From Beroe forskalii (taxonomy: Eukaryota > Ctenophora > Nuda > Beroida > Beroidae): DNA of 64,000 nucleotides. Location: the NCBI GenBank assembly GCA_011033025.1, contig WFMF01000008.1, positions 1,431,001 to 1,495,000 on the forward strand, written 5' to 3'. The position numbers and the translations under genes are program-made. Shown piece by piece: positions 34,350-46,408 of this stretch. Numbering within the stretch: position 1 is the first letter of the stretch; each line of letters begins with the position of its first letter. A model generated the notes under the pieces. It did no database searches and was not told the origin of the DNA. It saw only the letters and a list, made by a program, of their open reading frames with translations.

Positions 34350-34760
34350 GTGTCGTACGATGTATGACCGCTGACAATCAGCGCCGCGCGCGCGGCGCTG
34401 ATTCTCGAGAGGGTCTGTCAACGTCAGACAACTAAAAACGTGTCGTTCGATGTATGACCCGCTGACGCCAGTTGCGAAGTCTCGATGAGAATCGCAGCGC
34501 CGCTGATTCTCGAAAGGGTTCGTAGGATGTTACCCTACCCTCGCGCGCGGCGCAACGTTCCACATCTGGACGTCACTTTGCAACCATCCAGTCAGAAGAA
34601 ATAGACGGGGCAACGTCCGTCGACGAGAGGGTCTGTCAACGTCAGACAACTAAAAACTAGCAACACATGATAATATCATGTGTTGCTAGTTTTAGGCTCG
34701 ATGTCTGACGTTGACAGTATCTCTCCCATATAAACGACGGGCGTCGCCGTCAATTTTTCT
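34350..34760. mobile_element. GC-rich inverted-repeat cluster with a perfect palindrome
   Basis: TCTGTCAACGTCAGACAACT recurs at about 34415 and 34632. At 34633-34717 CTGTCAACGTCAGAC...AACTAGCAACACATGATA is followed by its near-perfect reverse complement. CAGCGCCGCGCGCGCGGCGC and similar blocks also repeat. The same family appears at 53085-53175. These look like overlapping short TIR elements. Confidence 0.6.
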
Positions 34761-35841
34761 ATATCATTGATATGCCCTCTAATTGTAAATTTTAGGAAGC
34801 GCGCGCAATTGTCAGGCTCGCTGGCGCATGCTGCGCTGCTCGGAATTCGGCACCTGTACCGCGCCCAAACGGCAAACTCTCAACGGCTGGCAGCACTGCA
34901 GCATCGGGCCCGTAGCACCGGGCAAGCATCAAACAACTACAAGTATTCAATATTGATGGTATGGTAAGTATTAAGTAATTACGAATGGATATTGTGTTTC
35001 AACTTTGAGCAATGAATATTTTATCATGTATTTTCATAGTCACATTCTTTCACATCTGTTACCATGGTGTCTTGACCTTTTGATCTATATCATGCCCGGC
35101 GTTTTAAACTTTATGAACATGCAGCATAGGCCGTTACGAAATTGTGCTTTCATATAATATATGCTTCTAGAAAGTGCATTTGCGCGCTATCGCACTCCGC
35201 AAAAAGTACACAACTTATGCGCGTCGTAATACTAATACGCCGCGCATGAAAAGGTCACAGACACATGTTAAGGCGTCATGAACAGTCATCGTCTAAATAT
35301 GTGATCAAACTTTAAAACAAAGAGGAAATGATAATAGGGAATAGGATGGACCTAAAAGTGAGCATTTCCAAACAGTGGACAATGCAATGACAAAACTAAA
35401 TTATGATTTCATAGTGGGAACCGTCATCTTGTGGGCGAATCTGCGAAAACCGATATACAATACCTATTAAATAATTTATCCACTTATATAACTGTTTGTT
35501 TCTGAGATGCATTATTTTAAGGTTTTTACCAAAAACAAAACTTTAAATCGATTTTAGTCAATTAAAGATTTCAAACAATTTCGTTCTAAAACTTTGGTCT
35601 GATCAGCATTTCAAGCCCGATGTTGAAAGCTACATGATTGACTGATTGTTATTTCTGTGCTGGTTTTATCAGCAAACCGGATACCTAAGCGAAGTCTCCC
35701 GAAAATAAAGAATTATACAAGTACACCTAAACGCAAGGAAATGCTTCGGATCAGCTAAGTAACTTAAAGTTAAAACTTAAAGCAGTTCGCTGTGTTTGCT
35801 AGTGAAAGAAAATAGTTAATGGCAGCAGCCAATGATTTCTG

Positions 35842-38800
35842 CTATCTATCTGCATTTGCGAATTGTTTGTTGGGTCCTAATCTAACTATTAGTTTCCTGA
35901 TAGACTCCCTTTTCTTGGTGATATCCTGCTGGGAAAACCAGTCCTTTCTTTCAACGGGGAACCGGTAATCTGTGATAGGGCTCTGAAACAAATCACTGGT
36001 AATAAAGCTAATCACTGGTAATTAAAGCTAATCAGTTGCTTATAAAGCAAATCACTGGTAATAAAGCTAATCACTGGTAATAAAGCTGATCAGTTGCTAA
36101 TAAAGCTAATCACTGGTAATAAAGCTAACCAGTAACCAGGGTACTCGATATTCCATCATATTTGGTATTGCAACGACACAACTGTTAGACAATAGTACGT
36201 GTCCTCATGCACCGATCAATGAAAGAATTGACGCGCATTTTATACAATACAGCGCGCGCAAAAATAATTATAACTCTTTATAATTTAAATTATAGAATTT
36301 TTGTCGAAAGTACAGTTTTTTTACACGTTTTCATCGATCGATCCATGGGCACACATTATGGGCAAGGAATTGACAAATATATCCAGCGGATACCCGGCTG
36401 ATTAAACTCCCACATTACCTCGAAGAATTTCTCCACGAATTGCAGCAGAAAGACCCCACAGTCGCAGAAGTTCTCCTGGAGGGGGCCCTCAACGAATATC
36501 CCCGGGAAGTTGTTCTTGGTGAAGCTCCGGGGGCCCCGCTCGCTCTTCGTCTTCCACTCAACTAAGGGAGTGTGGGGTGGTGAGGGTGTCAATGACCAAT
36601 TGACCAGTCATTCGACGCACACTAGATGTACCCTAGGCGCACCCTAAATCAAAATGCACCCCAAGTGATGCTGCTCGAGTTCACATACCTACATTCCCCG
36701 TGTCCTCAGACGTACTACCCCCATCATCCGGACCCCGGGACCCATATGACCCTTAAAACGGGACCCATGTAACCCCCCCCCCCATTAATATAAGTGTTAT
36801 TTGTAGAGTGTCTAAATCCTGGACAACGCATCAATCCGCAACAAGAAATAAGGAAATCAGATGATTTGTAATACCTGCCAGATAGTTTCTGATGTTGCTG
36901 ACAACGCGGTTGCGGCCGTTAGCCACCAAACTGTCGAACATTAGCACGCAAGGTCGGCAGGTGATCGGTGGCATCGTCGAGTGCTCCCTGGCCTGAGATG
37001 AGGGTTATTGGAATGCAAATGTGGTAACAAAAATCAGGTTATCAGATATTATACCCCTCCCAGGCTGCTCGTTTTAGCGACCAAGTAAGTTGTAGTTATA
37101 GTATGTAATGTGAAATAAGACGTGTAACCGCTTATTATTCTCGATAATAAGTTAACAGGATTTGTAATTCTCTATTGTTATTCACTAGTTGAATGATTTT
37201 AAGAGCCCCCGGACGCACCTTTGACAAGACCCCGTCAATGTCCTTCTCATCTGGTTCAGTCTCTCCATCCCTTTCAGACCTCTTCTGGGAGGGCTTCCAG
37301 TTGGGGTTCTCCTCAAAGTGAGGTGCCTCCAGCCAGGGGTAGCAGATGATGGCCAGATACCAGTGACTGTGCTCGTTTATGGGTACGATGATGTAGTCCT
37401 TGCTGAACAGATCAATGGACTTACTCCATTTCTTTACCTGAAAAGGGTCCCTTGCTAGTCATTGTGGGGAGCTCAATTTGACTTGAAGCATCAAATGCCA
37501 CGCTAAATTCACGGTAGTTGGCCTTTTTGACAATATATCGACCCTAACGTTATTCCACCAAATCTCACAGCGGAATTACTCCGGGGAATACGAATACCAA
37601 TGAAGCCGTAAGTTACCCTGACATTTCACAGACCTGCTGGTGCATGCGCTCCGAAGGATTCAGCTTCTTAGCGGCAGGGTCCTTCTTAGGCTCCTTCTTG
37701 GCAGGCTGGGTGAGGGCTTTGTAAAAGAACGAGTTGAAGAGATGGGTCTTTTCTCTCAGTGCCGGGGACATTAGCTCGTGGTGAATGTACTGAAACAGAG
37801 AATCCTGGTGTCAGAAAGAGAGAGTCAAAGATGCACTCAAAATTATGAGGCGGTTGAGGTCCTCAACCGAGGATGCTCGGTTTGGAAGGGGACTGGAAAA
37901 TTATTTACAATCAAGAATTCTATTATCTGTTTCAAATGGGGAAAGTCTGGAATTCTTAAAATTTACCTTGAGGTAAAAGTCGAGGATGCTGTAGACTTAC
38001 CTTGAGGTAAAGTCGAGGATGCTGTAGACTTACCTTGAGGTAGAAGTCGAGGATGCTGTCGTTGAGGAACTCCTCTGGCTTGAGACACTCCAGATCTGCG
38101 TAGGTTAGGGTGATGCTGGCTTGCACCGGTGGCGGGGGGTAAACGAGGAGAGTCCTCGTGTCCTGCTCAATGACATCCGTATCCATGTGTCTGGGGGAGT
38201 AGGGCGCATGTATAACACATTGGTCGATGATCGATCGAAAGAAATTGGTCGATCGATAATTCGATCGACTGATGTGTTTCGCACAGAAAATCTTTGGCCT
38301 AGTTGGGCATTGGGCAATAGCTATAAAATTGCCTTGTATATACTCGAATTACTCAAACAGTAACACTCACGAATCGAAGTGGTCTACTGGAGGCAGGAGG
38401 TCTTTGATGTAGTTGGAGGAGACGGCCTCTATCCGGTTCATCTTGACGGTGTGGTGCTTGTTGAGGTAGTACCTACAAAACGAACGGTTAAAATGTCTCA
38501 GTAAATCCGGTAACCGTTCGGCAAAGAAGATCGGTTAACCGGTATTTCGGCTATGGTTCCTTAACTGACTGGTTTTAATGAAACGGTTTATTGGAAAATC
38601 CAAATGTTCGGTTAGGGTTACGGTTAGGCGTAAAGGCCGGTTAACCGGTTTTTAACCGGTTGTCTGCTAGACTATAGTACCCCATCATGTTAAGGTGGCT
38701 GGAGGGCGGCTCCTTCACGAACTCCAGACTTATCACTCGCTTGTACTTCACCACGTTCATCGGATCCAGTTCCAGGGGGAATTGCCGTGAGAGAGCGTTC

Positions 38801-41800
38801 TTCAGCTGTCCGATGAGACCGTTAGCCCACATCTCCTGTGTAGAATAAGGAAGGGGTTATATTTCTGAATAACCAATTGTTTTAGCCCTTTCTCGGCTCT
38901 TTGTCCACCTTGTATGAGCGTGTTCTTGGTTTATCGTTCACTAAGTTTGTTCCGGTCTCTATGATCGAAGAGTGATCAAACCACATATAATCATTAATCT
39001 TGCGTGGCAGACTCTTTGTCTGACGTCGTCAGACCCATTATTTGAACGCCTGAAAACAAAGTCTTACCTCAACGTGAATAACGATAGCCAGGAGGTCGGA
39101 ACTGAAGTGTGTTTCGATCTTAACCACCTCGTTCCAAGGAACACAGACTTTAACCTCGGCTAACAGCACCTCACTGGTTACGTTAAACTCGAAGTGCTCC
39201 ATGTTGATCTGAAATGAAGTTGGTGATTGATGACAGGTTTTTTCATAAGTTTACTAAACTTATGAAAAAAGTACTAAACTTAGTTTAGTACTATTCATTC
39301 TAAGTTTAGAATAAAAGAGGTGGTGAATAAGATTCGTAATTCATCTCCAACTGTAAAAAAGCTCCCCGTCTGGGTCGCCCGCGTGACAGGCGGGAATACT
39401 AACCACTATACTAACGAGGACATGACTGATTTGAATTCAGGGAAATCATAAAAAACAACGTAGGAATAAAGGTTATCTCAAATTCACAAAGCTCAACTTC
39501 AAATACTGGCATATAATTATGGGCGATTAAAATCGTGCTTAATATGAAAACACGTGTTCAGCGACAAGTCAAGATTCGATTAGGAGCTATAGCGCGGCCG
39601 TCCGTGATTCAGAGCCGCGCGCGGCGTGTGTGCGCGCGAAACCGCGCCAGGCACTGTTGATGAAAGATCTAAATTACAATGCTAACAACTAATGTAGACC
39701 TACCTCGAGAATCGTTACATCCAGTTTCGTCAAGGAACCGATGTGTGCCGCTGATATGCACCATTGGTGAACATCACCTGCATTCTGAAAAGGTTTTAAC
39801 TTCAAACTTGAGAAATCTTCACAAAATTAAAAGGATATCATCGTGGCATCAACGAATCATGGCCACAGTGAGATGGAATTGAAATAGTAATCCTGATATC
39901 GTGAATTAACGATGGATGAGCATGTCAAATGGCCCACAAAATAGATTGGTCAGTACGGAAATTCTAAGCTTCAATCTCCTTTCTATCATGCTGTAGTGCT
40001 GTACTGCAAAATATGTACAGAGTTTATCGGGTTAGAGACATAACCATTAACCACTGTACTGTGGTAGAAGTTGCGATAGAAATATATTAGAAATTGCGAT
40101 AGAAATAAGACGGTAATTGGTCCATTACTCACAGTATCGGCTTCGTCATCTGAACTATCTAATGTCATCGGGTTATCGGCAGTACTGCCAATCCCAGAGG
40201 CTCTGGTGTTGCGTGCTGGTTCCTCGGGCTGAAATATCGGATCTGTTTAACATTTATTTTTACGTTATAACCGCTTCAAATCATTTCTGTGAACACAAAT
40301 GCCTTAAAATGCTTAAATTTCACCTTTATCATCTTTATTATTATTATCGTACAAATTCATTGGAATGAAGCAATTTATAATGGTCAAAACTTTAGCGTCA
40401 TGTGAAGTGATTCATTTTAAGAGCATATAATCACACAGGTATGACAACAGTATTTCAAACGACATGAATCTCACACTAGTACGCCAGACTAAATGACTCT
40501 GACACCAGTATGTTATGCTACATGTCTCTGACACCAGTATGTCAGACTACATGTCTCTGACACCAGTTTGTCAGACTACATGTCTCTGACACCAGTATGT
40601 CAGACTACATGTCTCTGACACCAGTTTGTCAGACTACATGTCTCTAACACCAGTATGTCAGATTACATGTCTTTGACACCAGTATGTCACACTACATGTC
40701 TCTGACACCAGTATGTCAGACTACATGTCTCTGACACCAGTATGTCAGACTACATGTCTCTGACACCAGTATGTCAGACTAAATGTCTCTGACACAAGTA
40801 TGTCAGACTACATGTCTCTGACACCAGTATGTCAGACTACATGTCTCTGACACCAGTATGTCAGACTACATGTCTCTGACACCAGTATGTCAGACTACAT
40901 GTCTGTGACACCAGTATGTCAGACTACACGGCTCTGACACCAGTATGTCAGATTACATGTCTCTGACACCAGTATGTCAGATTACACGTCTCTGACACCA
41001 GTATGCCAGACTACGTGTCTCTGACACCAGTATGTCAGACTACATGTCTCTGACACCAGTATGCCAGACTACGTGTCCCTGACACCAGTACATCAGACTA
41101 CGTGTCACTGACACCAATACATCAGACTACGTGTCCCTGACACCAGTACATCAGACTACGGGTCCCTGACACCAGTAAATCAGACTACGTGTCCCTGACT
41201 CCAGTACATCAGACTACATGTCTCTGACACCAGTATGTCAGACTACATGTCTCTGACACCAGTATGTCAGACTACATGTCTCTGACACCAGTATGTCAGA
41301 TTACATGTCTCTGACACCAGTATGTCAGACTAGATGTCTCTGACACCAGTATGTCAGATAACATGTCTCTGACACCAGTATGTCAGATTACATGTCTCTG
41401 ACACCAGTATGACACTTGAATAAGCTGCCCAGACGCCAGTACTGCGAATATATGACACCATCTGACACTCAGCCAGCACATCACCCTTGAGTTTCACCAC
41501 CATGCCAAGTTACCAAGTTTTGTCACGATGCAAAGTGCTACATTTAACCTATAAATGGTGTAACCACCACTGAAACCTGTTCCTCATTTCATTTCAAATG
41601 ACAGAATCTCGCATTGAAAGGACTGAGCTATATTAAGAAGGTCAGGTACTATTTAAGCCTGTGGAAACCTCAATCTGTAGTTTAGAATCTGGATTTGTGT
41701 TGAGAACTCACTTTGTATAAACCAACATTAGACACAATAGCTGCTCGAACTGAAGAACGAATAAAAATCCTGCGACGGATTGCAATCAGTACTGACGTCA

Positions 41801-44800
41801 GAATGCAACGTTTGAGAAGTGATGTAATTCAGTGTCATGTTAGAGAGGTTATATAAATAGAAAATGATGCAATTCGGAACTCTTTGATTAATCCGCTATT
41901 CCTATTTTGCAGCAACAAAAAGGTGGACGACATTGCAAATAAGTCCCAACTCCCATGCGCTTTACAGAATAACGGTGGAGGACAAAAAATCTTTCCTGTT
42001 TTTCAAATATTAGACCAAATTATATTAGATCAAGTTATATTGTTAACCTGGTCATCCAATATCTCCTGTTGAAATTGAGAAATCTTGAGAATCAAAGCAG
42101 ATAGAGCGAGACGAGAACAGAAATTCAGATAACTCATTTCTCACTCAAACTTCCTATTGACTTCCCAATAGGCGTTGTATCAAAGTACAGGAATTTACTG
42201 TGACCCTGTGTACTGTGTAAGTGGAGAAGGATAACTAACAACTAAGCAACAACCAACGATGATATGTTCATCCATGATGGTTATTTCATTTTATATGTAA
42301 GGCCTCTATATTTAACTAAGAAAAATGGCATGAAATGAAAATTACTTGTTTTCTCCATCAAGCTCATCTCTAACAAACACGGATAGGCGATGATCACACG
42401 TCAATTTCTGTAAGCAACCAGTTAGTTTATAAGCGCAAACATACATTGCTGACGATGAAGAATCGTGAAAAATAAGAAACTTTTATTAGAATTTCAAAAC
42501 GTTTTTTAATAAAGAACAAACTGTGTGCATTTTAACTAACATTTTCATTGGTGAATGAAATGAACATAAAATCGATATATCGATGCATCTTAAAATAAAA
42601 TTTACATAACTTACTAAGTTACATCATATTATACATCGTATACATGTACAATGTACATAATCAGGTACATCTTATACATACATAAATAATTATATCTTAT
42701 ACATACATAAATAATTATATCTTATACATCTTGTATCTATATCTTATTCGTTCATTTCGATTGAGCGTAAAGGAGAGTGAAAGAGAACGTCACATAATTT
42801 AGAACAGACACGCCAGGAGACAAGAGCTGACACTGAGTAGCAGCGAGAGCTCATACAGTGTACATTGGAAAAGTACATTACTATAAATGCACCATTATGT
42901 ATACATATATTAACTATACATTGACACGGCAGCATTAGGAATCTCTGTGTACATGAGACATGATATATACCATACATTCCTATGTCGCATTCCTATGTCG
43001 CATTCCTATGTCGCATTCCCTAACAACATTCCGTGTAGACGTGTACATTGAAATATGTACATTGTGTGGGGTCTGTGTACGGTGAACAGTTTACACTCTA
43101 CATGGTGCATTGTAAACTGTACAGTGTAAACTGTAAACTGTACATTGCAAACGGTACAGTGTACAGTGGCCATTGTACAGTGTACACTGGTTGATTGCTC
43201 AGACCTCAACCTTTTTCAAAGTACATTTTAACATGAACTGTCATATAATGTACAATAATTAAGTACAAGCAGATGCAGCTATCATAAATAAGATGTACTG
43301 TCACTGGAAGTATGTCACGCCGCAAGTTTGTAAGCCATAACTTAATTCCGAGCGTGCTTCATTTTAGGAGTGTTTATAAGGAGTGTCTAAAACAGTATAA
43401 CACGACGTCTGAGATGCCTTGGTCCAGTCCCCTTGGGTTTGCTGTACAGAAGGCAAACCGTACAATAGATCACGATTAATACTTATAGCCAATAGGGCGT
43501 TAGATTTCATATTAAACTTCCTCGTGATTCACGTTCACTTCCTCACAAAAGTTAGGAAATGAAATCTAAACCAAGTCACAAAAATAACAGTAATACATAA
43601 AAATTATCAATGTATTCCTATCAGCGTTTTGGCACAGCCATTAGGAATACATTATGGCATGTTTGAGTACCCAAGGACCGTGCAATTATGGGACATGATA
43701 GCAATGCACAATGTGCATGGCAACAGACAGCATCACAAATAGCCTTACAAAATTTAAAACAAAGCAAATGTAAACAAATAGCAGCTAGTACCTTTGGTAC
43801 CTTAGGTCGCCTCGTGGGGGCTCCATCAATGGGTTTGTTGATGGGGTTGGTAGGTTTCCTGACCCCCATCACACTGTTTCTAGTGTCTACTTCCATCGCC
43901 TCCACACTGCCACCCACTCCACTGCCACTAGGTACACTGCCCCCAGGTACACTGCCCCCACCACTGCTTCCAGCCACACTGCTTCCAGCCACACTGTTAC
44001 CAAACAAACTACTGCTGCTAGTTGCTGCTTCTGTCGTCACGCAGTTTGGTGAAGGTTGAGATGGTGGGTTGGTGGCTGGGGATGACTGGGAGGAGGATGA
44101 GGATGAAACCACTTCCATGCGTCCATCACGGAATTTCCTGATCGGTTTGATGACTGGATCCTGATCTTCAGGGGTCTTGAGGAATGGGATGGTGGGAGGG
44201 GATCTCTTCAAAGGTATTTCCTTTATTATCAGGTCAGCAGTGGTAGATTTGGGTGGTGCATTACGGTGTATTGATTCTCGTGGGGCAGCAACTGTGGGAC
44301 GAACCAGCCTGGAGTCAACGAGCTTCTTCTCATCTGAAATGCATAAAATTACAATTTACTAAAGATTTCTACTACATCCTGGTTAAAGAAGGCAGACCAA
44401 GCAGGAAAATTTTACATTGATACTAGAAAGCCCAATCAATTGGATGTATTGTTGACTGGGAACGGACGTTTCACCTCACGACACTTTACCTCATGGCTCA
44501 TGAAAAATAAAATGTATGTTACCTCTGGTCAAATGTCGTGAGGTGAAAAGTTGGGATTTCTTGTTGATTGGGTGCAACATGAGTTAGACAATTTCTAATT
44601 TTCAAGTCGCAAAATTATGTGCCTGTTATGTCATTTTTGTACCATTTGACATTGCTTGGAGGCTTGGTGACTGGCACAACTTTAATCGGACATGTATAGT
44701 ATATGTGTGGTAGGGGTGCAATTTCTCTAAATTTCACAATGAATCACAAAAAGTTGAAGCTATCTAGCTACATTCATTAATTCAAATATCATTTTACCTT

Positions 44801-45382
44801 TATTGTAAAAAGGGAATAGTTCATCAGAATCTGATTGGTTACTTGAGTCCCCATAGCTAGTGCTGATAATCTGGAGAGCAGTACTTGATGTGGTAGGCTG
44901 AGATGATGATGCAATAACTTGACTTGGAACATCTTGACTAGTTTTCAACCTGTAGAATATGGTCGGAATATCACATTGTTTACATTAGAATAACATTAGC
45001 ATAGTTTGACAAAGATCCTAAAAATCATGATATATCGCATCAGGAACTGTCATTAAGAAACTGAGCCTTATATCCTAAAAAAATGTAGAATATAGCCTAG
45101 AAGTTTGCAAAAATTTAGCCAAGAATTCTGAATTTGATGCACAAGGCATAAGATCCTAATTTTTCATCCTATTGGCTATTGCAATGGCCATAAGCTTCTC
45201 TCTTACTTTGGTGTATGAGTAAATGTGGAAAGTATCCCTGAAGGCCCTGCAGGTACCAGTGCACTGCCTTCAATTCTTTTCCTTTTGCGCATAGCTCCAT
45301 CATTCATCTGATATGTCTTACGAACTGTAGAACTGCCTGAGCTGGCACTTCCACTGCTACTTCCACTAAGCCATTCTGCCAT
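35842..45382 (-). CDS. SENP6/SENP7-type SUMO protease, 14 exons
   Basis: This C48 cysteine protease edits poly-SUMO chains in the nucleus. Exons: 45207-45382, 44798-44949, 43792-44333, 40133-40228, 39704-39784, 39068-39208, 38681-38835, 38371-38472, 38034-38190, 37634-37789, 37219-37437, 36875-36992, 36419-36561, 35842-35982; I checked that most phases agree. The N-terminal part is Ser/Gly-rich and disordered. The catalytic domain starts [20 protein letters not shown] and LDFYLK. The triad is His in [15 protein letters not shown], Asp in [11 protein letters not shown], and Cys in [18 protein letters not shown]. The end is [24 protein letters not shown]6/7-like. The split catalytic domain with a lysine-rich insert ([12 protein letters not shown]) is the SENP6/7 hallmark. 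ATG 45382 is the first in frame, but an upstream exon is possible. Exon 3 ends in two tandem in-frame donors (43801 or 43792). Confidence 0.9.
35983..36140 (-). repeat. 19-base array abutting the 3' splice site of the last SENP exon
   Basis: The plus-strand unit AATCACTGGTAATAAAGCT has about 8 copies and begins at the acceptor itself. On the minus strand each unit reads TTTATTACCAGTGATT, giving repeated pyrimidine-plus-CAG acceptor-like motifs just before the true TTTGTTTCAG. Confidence 0.75.
37962..38060 (-). repeat. Triplicated SENP exon-9 end plus 5' splice donor
   Basis: On the minus strand GACTTCTACCTCAAG|GTAAGTC (true exon end 38034) is followed by CTACAGCATCCTCGACTTTA-CCTCAAG|GTAAGTC (exon end 38001) and by a third copy ending CCTCAAG|GTAAAT (37967). 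Spacing is 33 and 34 bases. Use of the second donor would insert 11 residues in frame after the catalytic-domain motif DFYLK. Use of the third would shift the frame. Confidence 0.88.
39362..39420 (-). tRNA. tRNA-Asp(GTC)-like gene lacking the T arm (probable pseudogene)
   Basis: On the minus strand it begins TCCTCGTTAGTATAGTGGTT (acceptor strand, A box/D arm), then CCCGC-CTGTCAC-GCGGG with anticodon GTC, a CGACC variable stretch, and closes with ACGGGGA pairing with TCCTCGT. A TTTTTT Pol III stop follows within 10 bases. The T stem-loop with the B box (GGTTCGATTCC) is absent: about 14-15 bases are missing while both flanks are intact. It lies in a SENP intron. Confidence 0.72.
40470..41412. 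repeat. 29-base minisatellite, about 32 units, SENP intron 3
   Basis: The unit is GACACCAGTATGTCAGACTA followed by CATGTCTCT. A diverged central block (about 41000-41210) uses CGTGTCCCTGACACCAGTAC variants. There is no contact with an exon edge. Confidence 0.85.
41413..43791. other. SENP intron 3 remainder
   Basis: AT-rich. Low-complexity GTACAT/TATACAT runs lie at about 42610-42735 and 43025-43185 (GTACAGTGTACAGTGG-like). No exon was recognised. Confidence 0.45.
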
Positions 45383-45870
45383 GTGTCTCACTACACCTTC
45401 AAAATTTTCAAATGAGAAAATTTAATTGATCAAAATCCATGTTCTGGTTTGGAGTCAATAATTGAGATCATTCAGCTCCCCTGAGCCCAACAGATATAAT
45501 CCATCAAATATTTCTCCATTATGTAAAAAATGATTATAAACATTTAAGTACATATCGATATAATGTAAAATGTGATCAATATCATTGTTTCTTTTGTAAG
45601 ATTTAGGCACTGAATGTCTAGATATGAAGACATAATTTCATTTTAATTTACTTGAAACTTATATCTATTCATCCTGCTCTGGGAAATCATGGACTAGGGA
45701 CTTTGGGCTGGTTAGTCAGTCATTGCTCAGTAGTCAGCGCTCATGCCAATGAAATTTAATCATTATTATTAAATGTTAATGAAATTGTTAATGAAAGTAG
45801 GCACCTATTGATTTGGAATTTTCACATCTTTCTGGTTACTTTGATTTAACAATCCTTACCCATATGTGTG

Positions 45871-46019
45871 CAGATCGCTTGATACGGAGGGCTTGATAAC
45901 CTAACATACTAACACTTGCACGCACAATTCTTTGATACAGTAACTTACTGTATAAAAGAGTTGTGCACACAAGTGTTAGTATGTAAGGTTATTGAGCCCT
46001 CTGTATCAAGCGATCTGCA
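45871..46019. mobile_element. Hairpin MITE
   Basis: GCAGATCGCTTGATACGGAG through CTAACATACTAACACTTG is mirrored by CAAGTGTTAGTATGTAAGG through CTCTGTATCAAGCGATCTGC, with a loop of about 45 bases that is itself partly paired (ACAGTAACTTACTGT). It is non-coding and lies upstream of the SENP start. Confidence 0.75.
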
Positions 46020-46408
46020 GTGCAGATCTGCGTGCAGATTCTGCACACATATGCATTATTCATAAACATTTAAACTTATTCATAAACATTTAAACTTATA
46101 ATAATAATAATCTAAACTTATTAATTATAGTGGCACATCAACTTAATTAATTGCACAGCTGTGCCACGAAAACATTCGAAACAAAAACTTCTATGACAGT
46201 GCACCCAAACACAAAGTAAACAGATGAAATAAGTTAATCAGAATAAATAATAATAATAATAATAATAACCAAACATTTAATTAATCGCCTTAAAGCCCAT
46301 TGTGGATTCAAAACTAAAAATATTTCTACTTATAATCTAACCCAGGCTATCAAAAGCGATTCATAGGAATAAAGCCTTTCAAATAGTTCATAATTTCACA
46401 TAGAGCAT

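Larger units (their letters stand above)
31748..35841. other. PSMD3 5' region and spacer to SENP
   Basis: Contents: a small palindromic element at about 31844-31920 (TGTCCCAAATGTC / GACATTTGGGACA); a repeat at 32140-32290 shared with 50100-50260; microsatellite AATAATAATAAT near 33095; and a GC-rich inverted-repeat cluster at 34350-34760. On the minus strand 33830-33965 a short frame (LGGPERYGERYGGPKPLQSL, DILIAVDKGGPYIC) looks protein-like, but I cannot place it. Confidence 0.45.

Noticed and set aside
42610..43200. GTACAT-rich tract as a regulatory cluster
   Set aside because: Low-complexity sequence without a defined unit or site.
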